Shown: positions 20,515 to 29,565 of the stretch, one piece after another | Numbering within the stretch: the stretch's first letter is position 1 | Layout: each line of letters starts with the position of its first letter | Assembly: GCA_903876795.1 (NCBI GenBank) | Contig: CAIRBK010000072.1 | Location: 1 to 64,000 of the forward strand | Source of the DNA: an uncultured Verrucomicrobiota bacterium | GTDB lineage: Bacteria; Verrucomicrobiota; Verrucomicrobiia; Opitutales; Opitutaceae | Direction of reading: 5' to 3' | Length of the DNA: 64,000 nucleotides | Notes under the pieces: generated by a model | Database searches by the model: none | The model's input: the letters and a program-made list of their open reading frames with translations, nothing else | Told to the model about the DNA's origin: nothing | Position numbers and translations under genes: made by a program

Positions 20515-21540
20515 TCAGGGCAGGTTGGCGGTGGCGACGGGATGGCTGCGGTGATCGCGGAAAGTGTTGTCGGCGAGATCAAGCGTGAAGCGGCAGTCGG
20601 CCGGATTGCCCTGACCGGTAATCAACGGGGCGGAGCCGTCGTAATCGGCGTGAACTTCGATCTGGTTGCGCCGGATGCTCAATCGGTCGAGGCGCAGGTA
20701 GTCGGCGGCGTTATACTGGAAAACGATGCCGGGGAACTCGGGGCGACCGGTGCGGTTTTTGGCCGGATAAGCGATGTGGCGCATGGGGAGATCGAGGGCG
20801 AAGTCCTGGCGGATGACGTTGTCTTCGATGACGACCGCACGGGAGCTGCCGGCGGTGTTGGTCTGGGCCCAGTAGGCGATGCCGCCATGGCAGTTGCGGA
20901 TGCGGTTGCGGCGGAGGATGCCGGCGTTGCGCAGGGAGATGCCTTGGCCGTATAAACAGTTGTAGATCGTGTTGTCTTCGACCAACACGTCTTGGACTTT
21001 TAGATACATGCCATGACGGGCGAAGGGCAGGCGGGTGAGACCCAGGCCGATGTCGTGGATGAGATTTCCGCTGATGCGGCCGCCGTGCAGGGGGGTGCTG
21101 ACGGCGGGGTTGTTTTGGTCGCCCTCGGCTACGAAGAGGATGGCGTCGTCCAGGATATAGGCGATGCGGTTGCGCTCGATGACGTGGCCGAGGTCGTCGC
21201 CTCCGCAGGAAGCGGAAACCTTTATGCCGCGGCCGAAGACGTCGGTGATGTCATTATCCGCCAAGGTGACGTCGCGGCAGTCGTGGAGGGCGACGCCGCT
21301 GATGTGATCGGCGTCGATGATGAACTCGTAACCGTCGTAAAGCGCGGTGCGGTCGAGTTCGCGTTCGTCGCCGATGCGGCGGATGGTGTTCTTTTCAACG
21401 CGCACGTCGGTGCAGCCGGTGAGGGCGAGACCGTAACGTCCGTTCGGGTTGGTGATGGTGCAGTTGCGGATGATGACGCCGTGCTCGTTTTCGAGACGGA
21501 GGCCTTCGGGGAAGGTTTGGTTTTCGATGAGGCGGGGCAT
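20515..21540 (-). CDS. Right-handed beta-helix protein without signal peptide
   Basis: This 341-aa protein is almost entirely beta-helix coils of about 22-25 residues: GVIIRNCTITNPNG, DVRVEKNTIRRIG, GVALHDCRDVTLADNDITDV, GGRISGNLIHDIGLG, DVLVEDNTIYNC, GILRRNRIRNC, AVVIEDNVIRQDF, LSIRRNQIEVHAD. The N-terminus (MPRLIENQTF) shows no signal peptide, unlike the other beta-helix proteins here. It may therefore act in the cytoplasm on imported oligosaccharides. It is the last gene of a tight operon, 5 bases after the GH42-like gene. Conserved Asp/His residues in the coils could be catalytic, but none can be assigned. Confidence 0.8.
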   Translation of the reverse strand: MPRLIENQTFPEGLRLENEHGVIIRNCTITNPNGRYGLALTGCTDVRVEKNTIRRIGDERELDRTALYDGYEFIIDADHISGVALHDCRDVTLADNDITDVFGRGIKVSASCGGDDLGHVIERNRIAYILDDAILFVAEGDQNNPAVSTPLHGGRISGNLIHDIGLGLTRLPFARHGMYLKVQDVLVEDNTIYNCLYGQGISLRNAGILRRNRIRNCHGGIAYWAQTNTAGSSRAVVIEDNVIRQDFALDLPMRHIAYPAKNRTGRPEFPGIVFQYNAADYLRLDRLSIRRNQIEVHADYDGSAPLITGQGNPADCRFTLDLADNTFRDHRSHPVATANLP

Positions 21541-21545
21541 GGGAA

Positions 21546-23552
21546 TTATGTGCGGGGAGGGGTCAGGTTCGGGGAAGGGCGGTGGCGGAGCAGTTCGGTG
21601 CGGCCAGCGGTGAAGACATGGTCGGAGGAGAAGGGGTTATCGCTTTCGAGCCAAGTCCAGGTTTCTCCGGGGGGAATGCGCATGGGGAGTGAACCGTTGG
21701 CGCGCGTTTGCAGGGCGGTGAATTGCCCGCCGCGCATGACATGGAGAGGAGCCGGGCCGTAGAGGTGGACTCCGGCGTCGCGGGCGATGCGGGCGAGGTC
21801 TTCGGGGGTGAGCCCGGCGGCGGCTCCGTAGAGCGAGCGCCAAGCCGGTCCGACCTCGGCGGCGCGCAGGGTGGTATCATGCGGGTCTTGGTGGCCGGTA
21901 AGCTCGGTGAAGGCGGCGGGGGCGGTGCCGTGGTCGGTGAGCAGACCGGAGAGCGGTCCCCACCAAACGGTGCGGGCATCGCGGCAGAGGGTTTGCGCGA
22001 GACGGACGCGGAGGTTTTCGGCGGGCGCGGGGGCGAAGACGTAGGCGAGCTTCACGGTCCGCATGGTGTCCGGGGTAACGTCTTCGGCCAGCCAGACGTC
22101 GAAGGGGGCGCCGCACCAGGCCCAGGCGGCGAGTTGCTCGTAGATTTCGCGCAGGAACAGTTTGCTGGAAAGGCCGAGGGCGGCGATGGAGTGCTCGTCG
22201 ATAATCAGGGCGATCTCGGCGGACATCGGGGCGTAGTTCGGGGCGTGGAGTTGAAAGGAAGCGATGTGTTGACGGAGTTCGGCCAGGATCGCCGGGTGGT
22301 CGTAGTAAGGTTTGTAAGGGCCGATCCAGTCGCTTAATTCAGTCCACCAAGAACTGGAGGCGTGGCAGAGGGATTGGGCGATGGCCCAGCGTTGGTGGTC
22401 GAGGGTGTCGTCGAGGGTGCGGGTCTGGCCGATGGAGATGGCGCGGTCGTCGGCGAGCCCGGCGACGAGGAAGGTGCGCAGGTCGTTTTCGTCGTAAACA
22501 TGCACGCCGTGGCGCTGGGTGCTGGCGCGGGGAAAGTGCTGGATGAGCGCACCGTGGCCGAGATCGCGGTTGGCGTAGGCGTAGGGCGAGACGTTGAAAT
22601 CGAAGAGGCCGGAGCGCAGAAAACGTCCGAGCGCGTGGTGTCCGCCGGCCAGCCCGCCCGCGCCGTAGAGGCCGGTGAAGGCGGTTTGCTCGCGGGCGGT
22701 GAGGGTGTAGCCATACCAGGCACCGAGTTTGTAACGGGAGCCGGAGACTTCGCGCACGGTGCGGCCAAGAGCGAGAAGCAGGTCGCAGTTGGTGTCGGAA
22801 AGGCATTGCTGAAAATCCGACGCCGCGCGGTCGCGGGGGAAGCGGCGCAGGTCGCCCTCGCACGCCAAGCGTTGCTCCAGCGCGGGGATCGCGGCGGTGG
22901 CGAAATCGACGGCGGGATCGCCCCAGCAACCGTGCAGGTGGTCAACGTCGCGGTAACGGGTTCGCAGCCATTCGCGGAAACGCGTTTGCATGGGCGCGGA
23001 GTAATCGGGATGGCGGTCGGTGCCGAGGATGCCCCATTCCCAGGTGATGCCGTAGGAAAGGAGGAAGCCCCAGATGCGCGGGGCCCAACCGGAGCTTTCC
23101 AGCCAGCGGAGAAACCGGGCGAGGGCGGCGCAGGCGTCAGCCCGCCAGGCGGCGGAGGCCAGGCTGGGCAGGGTATGGCGTCCGTTGATACGTTGGAAGT
23201 TCGCCTCCACCGAGCCGTCGGCGTAGCGCTGGAGCTCGGCGGGGTGTTGTTCATCCCACCAAGGGGGCGAGCCCGCGTAGAGCCGCAGGCAGAGGCGGGC
23301 CTCGGGGCAGGCGGCGAGGAGCGTGTGCCAATGGGCTTCCTGAACGGAATACTCGTAGGTGTCCGGGGCTTTCCAGGCGCGGAGTTCGGGATGGAAGTAA
23401 TCCTCGGCAAACGTGGCGTCGACATGGAGGACGCGCACGCCTTGGGCGTAAAGTTCGCGATAGGGGCTGAGCTGACGGCGCTGGATGGGCCGACAGGCCA
23501 TCAAGGGAAAATCGCGGATGGAGGGCGCGACCGGGGAGGCGGAGGGGGGCAT
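21546..23552 (-). CDS. GH42-like beta-galactosidase-type glycosidase
   Basis: This 668-aa protein has the pattern of GH42/GH-A glycosidases: a (beta/alpha)8 part with LRLYAGSPPWWDEQHP, WGFLLSYGITWEWG and MQTRFREWLRTRYRDVDHLHGCWGD (family pattern 'F..WL..KY..i..LN..WG'). Candidate catalytic glutamates are Glu172 in TWEWG (acid/base) and Glu355 in VYDENDLRT (nucleophile). No signal peptide is seen, so it probably cleaves imported oligosaccharides. The start at 23552 (MPPSAS) was chosen because upstream sequence in this frame overlaps the dehydrogenase gene and is low-complexity. It sits 14 bases after that gene and 5 bases before the last beta-helix gene. The precise family (GH42 or a sister family) is uncertain. 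Confidence 0.7.
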   Translation of the reverse strand: MPPSASPVAPSIRDFPLMACRPIQRRQLSPYRELYAQGVRVLHVDATFAEDYFHPELRAWKAPDTYEYSVQEAHWHTLLAACPEARLCLRLYAGSPPWWDEQHPAELQRYADGSVEANFQRINGRHTLPSLASAAWRADACAALARFLRWLESSGWAPRIWGFLLSYGITWEWGILGTDRHPDYSAPMQTRFREWLRTRYRDVDHLHGCWGDPAVDFATAAIPALEQRLACEGDLRRFPRDRAASDFQQCLSDTNCDLLLALGRTVREVSGSRYKLGAWYGYTLTAREQTAFTGLYGAGGLAGGHHALGRFLRSGLFDFNVSPYAYANRDLGHGALIQHFPRASTQRHGVHVYDENDLRTFLVAGLADDRAISIGQTRTLDDTLDHQRWAIAQSLCHASSSWWTELSDWIGPYKPYYDHPAILAELRQHIASFQLHAPNYAPMSAEIALIIDEHSIAALGLSSKLFLREIYEQLAAWAWCGAPFDVWLAEDVTPDTMRTVKLAYVFAPAPAENLRVRLAQTLCRDARTVWWGPLSGLLTDHGTAPAAFTELTGHQDPHDTTLRAAEVGPAWRSLYGAAAGLTPEDLARIARDAGVHLYGPAPLHVMRGGQFTALQTRANGSLPMRIPPGETWTWLESDNPFSSDHVFTAGRTELLRHRPSPNLTPPRT

Positions 23553-23566
23553 GACGGAGACCGTAC

Positions 23567-24613
23567 TCAGGTCATGCGTTGATACTGCTCCGGGGTGATG
23601 CGGAAGCGCAGGGGTTCGCCGCGCGCGAAGCGACCGAGGTTGTCGAGCGCGACCTCGTGAAAGGCCTGGAGCGGACAGGCGGGGTCGCTCATGCGGTAGG
23701 GCCAGTGGTTGGTGGCGATGGCGTGGGCGGTAAGGATGAGGTTGGGCCACTGGCGGGCCGGGTGGTCGGCGGGCAGGGCGTCACCTGTCTCCGGGTGGTC
23801 GAGGACGTCCAACCCGGCGCGGAGGCGGCCGGAGGCGAGTTCGGCGAAGAGGGCTTCTTGGTCCACGATCTGGCCTCGCGCGGTGTTGATGACGATGCCC
23901 CCGTCGGGCAAGAGCCGGAGCAGCGCGGCGTTGACGCTGCCGATGGTGGAGGGGTTGACCCCGGCGTGCAGGGAGACGGCGTCGGATTGGGAGAAGAGTT
24001 CTTCGAGCGTGGCCACGCGGCGCACGCCTTCGGGCAGCTCGGGAGCGAAGGGGTCGAAGGCGTGAACTTTGGCGCCGAGGGCGAGCAGCATGGTGGCGAA
24101 GCGGCGGCCGATCATGCCGACGCCGTAGAGGCCGACGCGGAGGTTGCGCAGGGTGCCGCCGCGACCGGCGGGGCCGGTGAGGGTAAAATTCGTAGACCAG
24201 CGTCCGTCGCGTTTTTCGTCGATGTGGGCGCGGAGGTTTTTGAGGCAGGCCAAGAGGAGCGTGAGGGTGCCTTCGGCGACCTCAAAGGCGGGGGCATCGC
24301 CCCAGTTGGTTACGGGCAGATGAGACTCCACGAGGGCGAGCGGGATGTGGGTGCGCATGCCGCCGGTAAGGTGGCAGATGTAACGCACGCGACCGGAGTT
24401 GGCGGCGAGTTCCTCGGGTAGTTGGGCACCGCCCCAACCACTAATGACCACATCGTGCTCGCGGACGAGGGCGGCGCGGGCGGCGGGAGTGAGCGCGCCG
24501 GCATTGGGCACGAGGGCGAGCGCGCCCAACGGGGCGAGGGCGGTGCGGAAGGTGTCGGTCCAGAGCGCGGGATGCGGCTCTTTTTCGGCGAGATGGATAA
24601 GGGAGAGGCTCAT
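23567..24613 (-). CDS. D-isomer-specific 2-hydroxyacid dehydrogenase (NAD-binding)
   Basis: This 348-aa cytoplasmic protein has the family's Rossmann motif G164-x-G166-x-x-G169 (GLYGVGMIGR) followed by HAFDPF, whose Asp suits NAD binding. The C-terminal signature LLPDGGIVINTARGQIVDQEAL contains the substrate-binding Arg246. Glu275 or Asp269 and His297 (LTAHAIATNHW) complete the usual catalytic set. Family members reduce 2-keto acids or glyoxylate/hydroxypyruvate. In an operon with glycosidases it may oxidise or reduce a sugar acid. It lies 10 bases after the TIM-barrel gene and 14 before the GH42-like gene, so it is firmly in the operon. The exact substrate is unknown. Confidence 0.9.
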   Translation of the reverse strand: MSLSLIHLAEKEPHPALWTDTFRTALAPLGALALVPNAGALTPAARAALVREHDVVISGWGGAQLPEELAANSGRVRYICHLTGGMRTHIPLALVESHLPVTNWGDAPAFEVAEGTLTLLLACLKNLRAHIDEKRDGRWSTNFTLTGPAGRGGTLRNLRVGLYGVGMIGRRFATMLLALGAKVHAFDPFAPELPEGVRRVATLEELFSQSDAVSLHAGVNPSTIGSVNAALLRLLPDGGIVINTARGQIVDQEALFAELASGRLRAGLDVLDHPETGDALPADHPARQWPNLILTAHAIATNHWPYRMSDPACPLQAFHEVALDNLGRFARGEPLRFRITPEQYQRMT

Positions 24614-24623
24614 GGTTCAGGCT

Positions 24624-25421
24624 TTAGGCGAGGTGTTGGCGAAGGAAGGCGAGGTCGGCGGTGGCAGCGGCGAAGAGGGCTTCGGGGTTTTCTTCGCGGG
24701 CGGGGTTGGGGCGGCCCCAGGCGACGCCGTCGCTGAACTCGGTGGTGAGCGTGCCGGTGAAACCCAGCTCGCGGAGCAGGCGGGCGCGGGCGGCGTTGCG
24801 GGCGGGATCGGCGTCGAGCCGCCGCCAGAGGCCGTCGGGGTGACGGTGCTGGACGTGGACGTGGCGGACGGCGGGGCCGAAGGTATCGAACCAGGCGCGC
24901 AGCTCGGCCTCGTCGGTGCTGAAGGCGTGGACGATGACGGCGAGGTTGGGCAGGGCGAGTTCGTCGTGGAGGGCGCGGGCGGCGGCTGGTTTATCGGCGA
25001 TGTCGCCGCCGTGGCATTCGTTGAGCAGGGTGATGTCGGGCGGTAGGGTGGCGGCCCAGGCGGCGAAGGTGCGCAGGTAATCGGCGCGGAGCGCAGGCTT
25101 GGTGCCGAGGTTGAACTTCACGGCGCGGGCGCGGGTGGTCCGGATGGCGGCGGCGATGCGTTCGCGGGTGGCGGCGGCTTCGGGGGTGTCTTCGAAGGAG
25201 GGGTAGGCGTTGAAAATCTCCAGCGGCTCGGGTTGCGCGGCGAGAACGGCTTGTTCGGCGGGATCGGCCTCGGTGAAGTGGCGTTGCCATAGTTCGAGTC
25301 CGTCGAAGCCGGCCTGGCGGGCGCGCCCGGCCCAAGCGGAGGCGCGGATGAGCGGGGGCAGGTCGGCGCGCCAGCGATGGGGTTCTATGGCAACGGTGCC
25401 GAGGAGGATACGGTGAGGCAT
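24624..25421 (-). CDS. Sugar phosphate isomerase/epimerase-type TIM barrel
   Basis: This 265-aa cytoplasmic protein has the xylose-isomerase-like (AP_endonuc_2) barrel pattern: a substrate-facing beta strand with GFDGLELWQRHF, then LEIFNAYPSFED, RAVKFNLGTKP, ITLLNECHGGDIADKP, VRHVHVQHRH and GFTGTLTTEFSDG. The acidic and His residues in these strands (Glu in NECH, His in HVQHRH, Glu in TTEF) are placed like the metal ligands of the family. Members isomerise or epimerise sugars, inositols or hydroxypyruvate. ATG at 25421 (MPHRI) was chosen, 13 bases after the upstream gene's stop, in keeping with operon spacing. Confidence 0.8.
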   Translation of the reverse strand: MPHRILLGTVAIEPHRWRADLPPLIRASAWAGRARQAGFDGLELWQRHFTEADPAEQAVLAAQPEPLEIFNAYPSFEDTPEAAATRERIAAAIRTTRARAVKFNLGTKPALRADYLRTFAAWAATLPPDITLLNECHGGDIADKPAAARALHDELALPNLAVIVHAFSTDEAELRAWFDTFGPAVRHVHVQHRHPDGLWRRLDADPARNAARARLLRELGFTGTLTTEFSDGVAWGRPNPAREENPEALFAAATADLAFLRQHLA

Positions 25422-25434
25422 AGTAGAATGGTGG

Positions 25435-27885
25435 TTACCTTTTAACCGCGCTCTGGGTGCGGCGGGCGAGTTGGTCGCGGTAGAGAGATTGCGGTTCAAG
25501 GGTCGCGCCTTGGCCGACGCCTTCCACCCATTCGGGCGTGGCGTCATCGCCGTAGAGTCCCCAACGGGCATAGGCGTCCACCCGGATGTCGCTGGCCGGG
25601 CCGCGCGTGCCGATCACGTAGCCGCGTCCATATTGGTTGGAATCGACGATGAAGTATCGGCCGGGAGCATACCAGATGTCGGTCTTGTATTTTTCGCCAC
25701 GGGTATTCCAGATGACGGTCTCGCTGGTGGTGTGGCCGTGTTCGGTGGGGCCGCCGCCGCGATAGCTCCAGGCTTCGATCAAATCTTCGCTGGCCGTGAC
25801 ATTGTCGGCGAGGTTGGCGGGGGAGAGCTGCATGTGCCAGTCGGCTCCGGTGCCGCGCTCGATGCGGACTTCGGTGATGACGTTGCCCGAGGTCTGGCCG
25901 CCCCGGTGGGAAAAGGCGTGACGCGCGCGGGTGAGGGTGGATTTTTCGAGGAGGTTTTCGTTGCCGCCGAAGCTGACGAGGTAGCCGTTGCCGCCGCCGC
26001 CGACAAAAATCGGGTTGGCCAAGTGGCAGTCGGTCATGGTGACGAAGCGGCAGTCGTTCAGGATAAAACCGTTGGAGAGAATGTGGGCGTCGCGGGTGTT
26101 GCCGGGTGGACGGTAGGTGTTGACCCGGCGAATCCAGGAATCGCGCGTCCGGTTGAGGGCGATCAGGTAAGTCGAGTGCAGGTCGTAAGTGAAGGACTGC
26201 GGCGAATCGAAGGAGGAGCCTTTGCCCTTCCAGTTGCGGTCTTCCAGGAGCCAATCTTGAGGGTAGGCCGTGTCTTGCGTGGGCTCGTTTCTTGGGCTGA
26301 GGCCCTGGGTGTAGGCCAGTGGATGCTCGATGTTGCCGATGGAAAAATCCTCGAAGCCGATGCCGGTGAGCTGAGACCCGATGGTGAAAAGCCGGGCCTT
26401 GTCGCGCAGGCGCACGGGCAGGCGAGTGGGGGCGTCGAGGGTGACGGTGTTGGCGGCGAGATCGACGGCGACGACGTCGCGGCAGAGCTGGGGGTTGGAT
26501 TTGCCCCAGGTCTTCCAGTAGTCGGTCATGTCGAGTTCCGCGATGCGCTCGGGGGTCATGTCCTCACGCAGGATGACGGTGTCACCGGGTTTGAATACCG
26601 ACGCGTTGGCGACGGGGATGAGGTGGGTGGGGCTCGGAAGATCGGCGGTGAGTGGGACCTCGGCCGAGGTCGGGATGGTCCAGGAGCCTTTGCGGTCGGG
26701 AGCCAGCGCCTCGAAGATGGCGGTGTTGTGCATCTGGTAGGAGGCGTTGAAAACGCGGGTCCGGTTCACGCCGGCGCCGCGCACGACGATGTTGCTGGCG
26801 CGCAGGGAGAGCACGGCCCGTTTGGTCGAGGGTTTGGCGTCGGCGGGGAAAGGCGCGGGGGCGACGCGGAAGGTTCCGGCGGGAAGGTAAACGATGCCGC
26901 CGCCTTGAGCCGCCGCGTCGTCTAGGGCCTTTTGAATGGCGGCGGTGCTGTCGGTTTTGCCGGTGGCATCGGCGTGGTAGGGCGGGCGGGTCACGTCGAA
27001 GATTTTGCCGGAGACGTCGGGGATGGGTTGCTCGCCGCGCTTGTAGCCCGCGTAGGAAAAATCGTGGAGGAAGGCCCCCGAGGCGTCGGCAAAGCCGGGT
27101 TGCCAATCCGCCGGATACAGAGTGGAGCGCCAGCGGGTGTGGGTTTGGACACTCTTCATGGGCAGGGAGCGGACGGCGGAGTTGGATTTAAGGTAAAGAA
27201 CTTCGTCGGTGCGGTCGAAGATTTCGCCGGTCAGTTTCTCGCCGGTGCCGAGCACGAGATGATCGACGATGCCGGGCGCGCGGGTGCGGATTTGGCGGTT
27301 GAAGGCGCCTGTGGGATCGTCCCAGCCGGCGACGGCGGTGAGGGTGACGCGTTGCCCGGCGGTGACGTTGAACCTGCGTTTGGCCGAAGCATCGTGCCAG
27401 ACGCTGAGCACCTGCACGGCTGGAGACAGCCAACCGGGCGCAGGCACCAAGCCGTTTGGGGAGGCCCACGCTTCGAGGGAGTCCGGGGGTAGACCGTCGG
27501 TCGGGGTCGCCCCGCTCACGACAACGCTGTGCCAAAGTATATCCACGCGTTCCAAGCCTTTGCGCTCACGGGTGGCGCGATAAGGACCGCGCAGACTGAG
27601 TTCGATTTCGCCGCTGGTGGCGGGGGTGAAGCTCAAGCGGACGTCTTGTGGAGATTTGGGATCGAGAGGTATCTCGGCTACGTGGGGATAATGGGCGTCG
27701 GGCTTGCCCCACCGGTCTCTGGCAAAGCGGACTTGGGTGGAGAGCGTGGTGTTTTCCGCCAGGGTTTCATGAGGAGCGCTCATGCCGGTATCGCCTGTCA
27801 GATCGATACGGGCTTCGGAGGCAAAGGCACTCAGGGCAGAGACTACGCCGAGCATGAAAACCAGCCGGAACGGGATGGACGTCAT
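25435..27885 (-). CDS. Secreted pectate-lyase-3-type beta-helix protein, first gene of LacI-linked operon
   Basis: This 816-aa protein starts at MTSIPFRLVFMLGVVSALSA, a standard signal peptide with AFA-SEA cleavage. The reading frame is open further upstream, but that part lacks export features. An N-terminal beta-sandwich region spans about residues 25-270. The pectate_lyase_3 entry motif AIQKALDDAAAQGGGIVYLP lies at about 305-325. Beta-helix coils follow (NIVVRGAGVNRTRV, GIGFEDFSIGNIEH, DSWIRRVNTYRP, VTMTDCHLANP, NLLEKSTLTRARH, NVITEVRIERG). It is a paralogue of 17532-20084. It heads a five-gene operon running to 20515 and is divergent from a LacI-type regulator, which probably controls it. 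Substrate unknown. Confidence 0.8.
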   Translation of the reverse strand: MTSIPFRLVFMLGVVSALSAFASEARIDLTGDTGMSAPHETLAENTTLSTQVRFARDRWGKPDAHYPHVAEIPLDPKSPQDVRLSFTPATSGEIELSLRGPYRATRERKGLERVDILWHSVVVSGATPTDGLPPDSLEAWASPNGLVPAPGWLSPAVQVLSVWHDASAKRRFNVTAGQRVTLTAVAGWDDPTGAFNRQIRTRAPGIVDHLVLGTGEKLTGEIFDRTDEVLYLKSNSAVRSLPMKSVQTHTRWRSTLYPADWQPGFADASGAFLHDFSYAGYKRGEQPIPDVSGKIFDVTRPPYHADATGKTDSTAAIQKALDDAAAQGGGIVYLPAGTFRVAPAPFPADAKPSTKRAVLSLRASNIVVRGAGVNRTRVFNASYQMHNTAIFEALAPDRKGSWTIPTSAEVPLTADLPSPTHLIPVANASVFKPGDTVILREDMTPERIAELDMTDYWKTWGKSNPQLCRDVVAVDLAANTVTLDAPTRLPVRLRDKARLFTIGSQLTGIGFEDFSIGNIEHPLAYTQGLSPRNEPTQDTAYPQDWLLEDRNWKGKGSSFDSPQSFTYDLHSTYLIALNRTRDSWIRRVNTYRPPGNTRDAHILSNGFILNDCRFVTMTDCHLANPIFVGGGGNGYLVSFGGNENLLEKSTLTRARHAFSHRGGQTSGNVITEVRIERGTGADWHMQLSPANLADNVTASEDLIEAWSYRGGGPTEHGHTTSETVIWNTRGEKYKTDIWYAPGRYFIVDSNQYGRGYVIGTRGPASDIRVDAYARWGLYGDDATPEWVEGVGQGATLEPQSLYRDQLARRTQSAVKR

Positions 27886-28193
27886 TTTGACCTGTGACGG
27901 GAGCGAGGGCAGCGATGGGGCAGGAGGAATCATGGAGGGGATAAGCAAGGTTGGGTAAGGCCGGTGTGATCTGCTACGGAGCCGGATATATCGGCGCAGG
28001 GATGGGGCGGATTGAATTCGGGGTTGAGGCACCGGTTTGGACTGACGGTTTTTCGATCACGGACGTCTGGGATTCACGCTTGGCGAGGCCCTGCGGCATG
28101 GCGGACGTGGCATGGTGCGGGACGCACTTCGTAGCAAAACGGGGATTGGAATTAGGGTTGGTGAAAGATACCTGGAAGGCAACCTGTTCGTCG

Positions 28194-28224
28194 TTCAAAA
28201 GGTTGAAAAGAGTCGCATCGCGAC
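28194..28224. promoter_or_regulatory. Candidate LacI-type operator half-sites
   Basis: Two short palindromes lie 24-54 bases upstream of the LacI-type gene in the divergent spacer: TTCAA-AAGG-TTGAA at 28194-28207 and GTCGC-ATC-GCGAC at 28212-28224. LacI-family sites are usually 14-20 base palindromes, so either could be an autoregulatory operator. The evidence is symmetry and position only. Confidence 0.3.
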
Positions 28225-28247
28225 GGTTCGATCTTTTTGGTGGAATC

Positions 28248-29288
28248 ATGGGCAAAATCAGGCATCGCACGTCGCTTCAGGATATCGCTGACCACCTCGG
28301 GCTGCACGTCTCCAGCGTCTCGCTGGCTCTGCGCCAGGATCCCCGGATGCGGTCCGAGACGATTGCGCAGGTGCAGGCGGCGGCGGTGGAGTTGGGGTAC
28401 CGCGCCAACCCCTATGTCAGTGCCTGGATGCGCCACGTGCGCGACCCGGAGCGCGCGCAAGACGGTGCCGGCCTGGCCTTGATTTTGGGTAGCCCGACCA
28501 ATCAACGGGCGATAGAGGCAAAGTATTACCAGAGCCTACTGCTGGGAGCACGCAAGGAAGCCCTTCGACTCGGCTTCAACTTGGTGGATTACGGGTTCGA
28601 CGACACCTTTTCCAATCTCGACAAAGCCCTGCGCAGCATGACCTATCGCGGCATCCGCGGGGTGCTCATCTACGATCCGACGGTCTCGATACCCGGAGAG
28701 GTGCTGGCGCGTTTCGAGGAACACTTCGCCACCGTGGTCATGCTGCGCACAGGGACCAACCGTTTCCACTCCGTCGCCTCCGACGCGGTTGGCAACATGG
28801 AGATGGCGCTGGCCCGCCTGGGCGCGCTGGGGTGTCGGCGTATCGGTCTGCCCTCATCGGGGCGGCTGGACGCCCTTTCGTCCTTTAATCGCAGGAACGC
28901 ATCCACCTACCTTCTGGCCCAAGCCATGCTACCCGCCGAGGATCGATTGCCTCTGGTGGATGACGTTCATCCACCGTCCAAGGACAGCATTTGTGTCTGG
29001 CTTAAGAAATATCGGCCCGACGGGATCATTTCCCTGAATCCGTGGCTGCACTCTTGGCTTGTGGATTTTGGCGTGCGCATTCCGGAGGACCTGCGATACG
29101 CTCTTATCGGCACCGAAGGCCATATGGGCGTGGCGGGCGTGACGGGAGTGGACACGCGCGGCGAAGACATGGGACGAGCCTCCGTCTTCAAGCTGGCCAG
29201 CCTTTTGAGCGGAAATTTTTTCGGCGTTCCCGATTGTCCACAGCTCACCCTCATCTCGGGGCGCTGGGTGGACGGCGAGACCGCCTAG
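28248..29288 (+). CDS. LacI-family transcriptional regulator
   Basis: This 346-aa protein has an N-terminal LacI-type helix-turn-helix at about residues 8-32 (TSLQDIADHLGLHVSSVSLALRQDP), followed by AAAVELGYRANPYVSAWM, the family's post-HTH and hinge pattern. A periplasmic-binding-protein-like effector domain follows (LGARKEALRLGFNLVDYGF, IRGVLIYDP, ASDAVGNMEMALARLGALGCRRIGL, PDGIISLNPW, GVTGVDTRGEDMGRAS). The start at 28248 was chosen because the HTH begins just after it. It is divergent from the operon at 27885-20515, with 362 bases between, and is probably its sugar-responsive repressor. The operator is not proven. Confidence 0.9.
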   Translation: MGKIRHRTSLQDIADHLGLHVSSVSLALRQDPRMRSETIAQVQAAAVELGYRANPYVSAWMRHVRDPERAQDGAGLALILGSPTNQRAIEAKYYQSLLLGARKEALRLGFNLVDYGFDDTFSNLDKALRSMTYRGIRGVLIYDPTVSIPGEVLARFEEHFATVVMLRTGTNRFHSVASDAVGNMEMALARLGALGCRRIGLPSSGRLDALSSFNRRNASTYLLAQAMLPAEDRLPLVDDVHPPSKDSICVWLKKYRPDGIISLNPWLHSWLVDFGVRIPEDLRYALIGTEGHMGVAGVTGVDTRGEDMGRASVFKLASLLSGNFFGVPDCPQLTLISGRWVDGETA

Positions 29289-29292
29289 GGCT

Positions 29293-29330
29293 TGTTTCTG
29301 AAGAACTCGGGTCTTCGAACTCTCCTCTCA
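29293..29330 (+). repeat. Dispersed intergenic repeat, partial copy C
   Basis: TGTTTCTGAAGAACTCGGG and the following TTCGAACTCT resemble the first 40 bases of copy B at 30949 (TGTTTCTGAAATAATTCAGG then GTCGAACTCT). The similarity ends after about 38 bases, so this is a truncated or diverged copy. Confidence 0.4.
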
Positions 29331-29395
29331 CGCAAACCCGATTTAGTTCAGCCCCCCCCGAAGGGGACGTGCCGGAAACGCTCAAAATAAGTCGT

Positions 29396-29447
29396 GGCCG
29401 CGCGCGCGAGCGAGTGGTCGAACCCCCGCTCGCTCACGCTCGCGGCC
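29396..29447. repeat. GC-rich hairpin repeat
   Basis: The arms 29396-29414 and 29429-29447 are 19 bases long and complementary apart from two mismatches, with a 14-base loop. There is no T-run after it, so it is not a typical intrinsic terminator. It lies about 110 bases downstream of the LacI-type gene. Confidence 0.55.
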
Positions 29448-29540
29448 AGGAAAAGTTCACGGCGCTAATCCCGTTTGATCTGCGCCAAGCCGGTGCAGGT
29501 GGCTTCGCGCTCGGGCGATGGGCCGCAGGCGGGGGCCGAA

Positions 29541-29565
29541 CCATCGCCTGCAAGCAGGCTCCTAT
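29541..29565. repeat. REP-like palindrome
   Basis: The core GCCTGC-AA-GCAGGC (29546-29559) is a perfect palindrome followed by TCCTAT. Read on the minus strand it starts ATAGGAGCCTGCTTGCAGGC. That layout closely resembles REP sequences known from other Gram-negative genomes (GTAGGAG then a short palindrome). Such elements are scattered in intergenic DNA and mobilised by RAYT transposases; none was seen in this window. Confidence 0.55.

Noticed and set aside
27951-28247. In-frame extension of the LacI-type regulator by 99 codons
   Set aside because: The HTH would be pushed far from the N-terminus, which is unknown in LacI proteins; ATG at 28248 puts it at residue 8.
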